A stretch of DNA of 64,000 nucleotides from Planktothricoides sp. SR001 (GTDB taxonomy: Bacteria > Cyanobacteriota > Cyanobacteriia > Cyanobacteriales > Laspinemataceae), in assembly GCF_001276715.1 (NCBI RefSeq), contig NZ_LIUQ01000003.1, positions 106,334-170,333 of the forward strand, read 5' to 3'. Of this stretch, positions 62,962 to 64,000 are shown one piece after another. The notes below the pieces were generated by a model, which did not search any database, was not told where the DNA came from, and saw only the letters and a program-made list of their open reading frames with translations. A program made the translations under genes and the position numbers. How positions within the stretch are numbered: the stretch's first letter is position 1; each line of letters opens with the position of its first letter.

Positions 62962-64000
62962 ATGGCTTCAATCAGAAAATTATTACCCACTCTTGTGGTG
63001 ATCCAAATATTTCTGGCAATGGGGGTGACTTGTTGGCTTTCGTTTATTGCGGCGAGGAAAGAGGTTGAAGATTTAATCCGCAAGATTATTGTTCAAGAGA
63101 GCAACTTGGCTAAGTCTCAAGTGATAAAATACTTGGGAACGCCTCAGTTTTTCCAGAAAATGAATCAGATTGCGATCGCCAATGGCAATTTAGATGTGGA
63201 GAATTTTCCCAATTTAGAGCGCAACTTTTGGCGTCAAGTTCAACTAGGCCAGACCCCCGGATTCGCGGGGGCTGGCTTTGAACCCGATGGTGCCGGGGCG
63301 ATGAAAGAACAAGGCATTTCATATATCTTTTATGGCAATGCCCAAGGAGATTTTGTTGGAGTTGAGCGGCAAAAAGATGGTAAAAGCTTAATGCGAATCA
63401 GAACCCAGGAAACGGCACCCCTGCGGGTATTTTATGAACTGGATGCCCAAGGCAAGCGCAGTCCCGAAATCAGACGACAAGAATACGATCCGCGAACACG
63501 ACCGTGGTATAAAGCGGCTCTTAGGGAGGCTAAGGGCAGCAGAGGATTGATCTGGAGTCCGATTTATGCTTCCGCAAGGGATCAGAGTTTGGGGATTAAT
63601 TCCGTTCTACCCATCTATGATAATAGTGGCGCTTTACGTGGGGTCATGGCGGCTGAGATCACCCTCGCGCAAATTAGTGAATTTTTGAGTGGTTTAAAGA
63701 CCAGTCAGATGGCCAAAGCTTTTATTATTGATGGTTCAGGAAAAATGGTGGGGACTTCCGTGAATCAACCTCTTTCCACCGAAGATGGTCAACAAATTTT
63801 AGCCACGAAAAGTGGCGATCCAATGATTCAAGCGACGGCCAAAAAATTATTGTCTGATTATAAAATTTTGCAAATCCCGCCAAAACCGGAGCCGTTTTCT
63901 TTAGAAATTGATGGCGATCGCCTATTTGTCCACGTCAGTACCCTGCAAGAACTCGATCTGGATTGGCTGATCGTTTTAATGATTCCAGAAGCGGATTTCA
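62962..64000 (+). CDS. dCache membrane sensor, partial (runs off the window)
   Basis: The first 346 residues of a paralogue of the preceding sensor: near-identical start (MASIRKLLPTLVVIQIFLAM against MASIRKVLPTILVLQISLSM), TM1 at about 8-30, and a dCache domain with YDPRTRPWYKAA, WSPIYASARDQ and AKAFIIDGSGKMVGTS. The sequence ends at PEADF, just before where TM2 would come, so output domains are unknown. It is separated by about 55 bp of AATAACCAATAACC repeat from the previous gene. Tandem duplication is likely. Confidence 0.85.
   Translation, partial: MASIRKLLPTLVVIQIFLAMGVTCWLSFIAARKEVEDLIRKIIVQESNLAKSQVIKYLGTPQFFQKMNQIAIANGNLDVENFPNLERNFWRQVQLGQTPGFAGAGFEPDGAGAMKEQGISYIFYGNAQGDFVGVERQKDGKSLMRIRTQETAPLRVFYELDAQGKRSPEIRRQEYDPRTRPWYKAALREAKGSRGLIWSPIYASARDQSLGINSVLPIYDNSGALRGVMAAEITLAQISEFLSGLKTSQMAKAFIIDGSGKMVGTSVNQPLSTEDGQQILATKSGDPMIQATAKKLLSDYKILQIPPKPEPFSLEIDGDRLFVHVSTLQELDLDWLIVLMIPEADF

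Overview
The window is chromosomal DNA of a filamentous-type cyanobacterium, probably of the Oscillatoriales group (Arthrospira/Planktothrix/Microcoleus-like; genus inferred, not proven). The reasons are a complete kaiA-kaiB-kaiC clock cluster, a COP23 (circadian oscillating protein) family gene, very many HIP1 octamers (GCGATCGC), several Uma2 and DUF29 genes, TPR-CHAT proteins, and intergenic DNA crowded with short palindromic and tandem repeats. I recognised no rRNA, tRNA, CRISPR array, transposase or integrase.

Layout. 0.4-7.4 kb: COP23 protein, a MITE-like foldback element, an LCP-family cell-envelope protein, a coupled membrane protein/subtilisin pair, rpe, and a DsbA-like lipoprotein. 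7.5-15 kb: a 1249-residue hybrid histidine kinase carrying an in-frame 15-nt minisatellite and degenerate receiver domains, divergent from kaiABC; a strong hairpin closes the kai cluster. 15-22 kb: a DUF697 P-loop protein, three Uma2 genes (two are a tandem duplication), a DUF4407 membrane protein with a possible C-terminal frameshift, and two arrays of palindromic repeats. 22-28 kb: a DUF4384 protein followed by a 1357-residue TPR-CHAT caspase-like protein. 28-34 kb: an accessory stretch with two DUF29 paralogues bracketing a broken Phd/PIN toxin-antitoxin pair, an orphan antitoxin and a GHKL ATPase; then a dynamin/Era-like GTPase with a DUF697-like tail.

34-42 kb holds the most interesting unexplained block: a 1028-residue protein I do not recognise and a 1283-residue superfamily-2-type helicase/ATPase. 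An HNH nuclease and its small partner lie between them on the opposite strand. I propose this as a candidate undescribed nucleic-acid-targeting or defence module.

42-49 kb: pyrG preceded by a 31-codon overlapping leader ORF, an internally duplicated small protein, a decayed CHAT pseudogene, a UPF0175 antitoxin that has lost its toxin, and acs with a clear terminator. 49-52 kb: an HlyD-type adaptor and a frameshifted response-regulator/histidine-kinase pseudogene. 52.7-60.8 kb: the spike and baseplate half of an extracellular contractile injection system (VgrG-like spike, PAAR tip, gp25, baseplate J, tail protein I, DUF4159-like protein). Sheath, tube and AAA ATPase genes are not in the window. 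60.9 kb to the end: two related dCache membrane sensors; the first ends in a cyclic-nucleotide-binding domain and the second runs off the window.

Themes. Clock genes sit beside an unusual sensor kinase. A palindrome built on AAACCCGGTTTCT recurs at gene ends and often forms terminator-like hairpins. At least two toxin genes appear to have been cut off by dispersed repeats while their antitoxins stayed intact.
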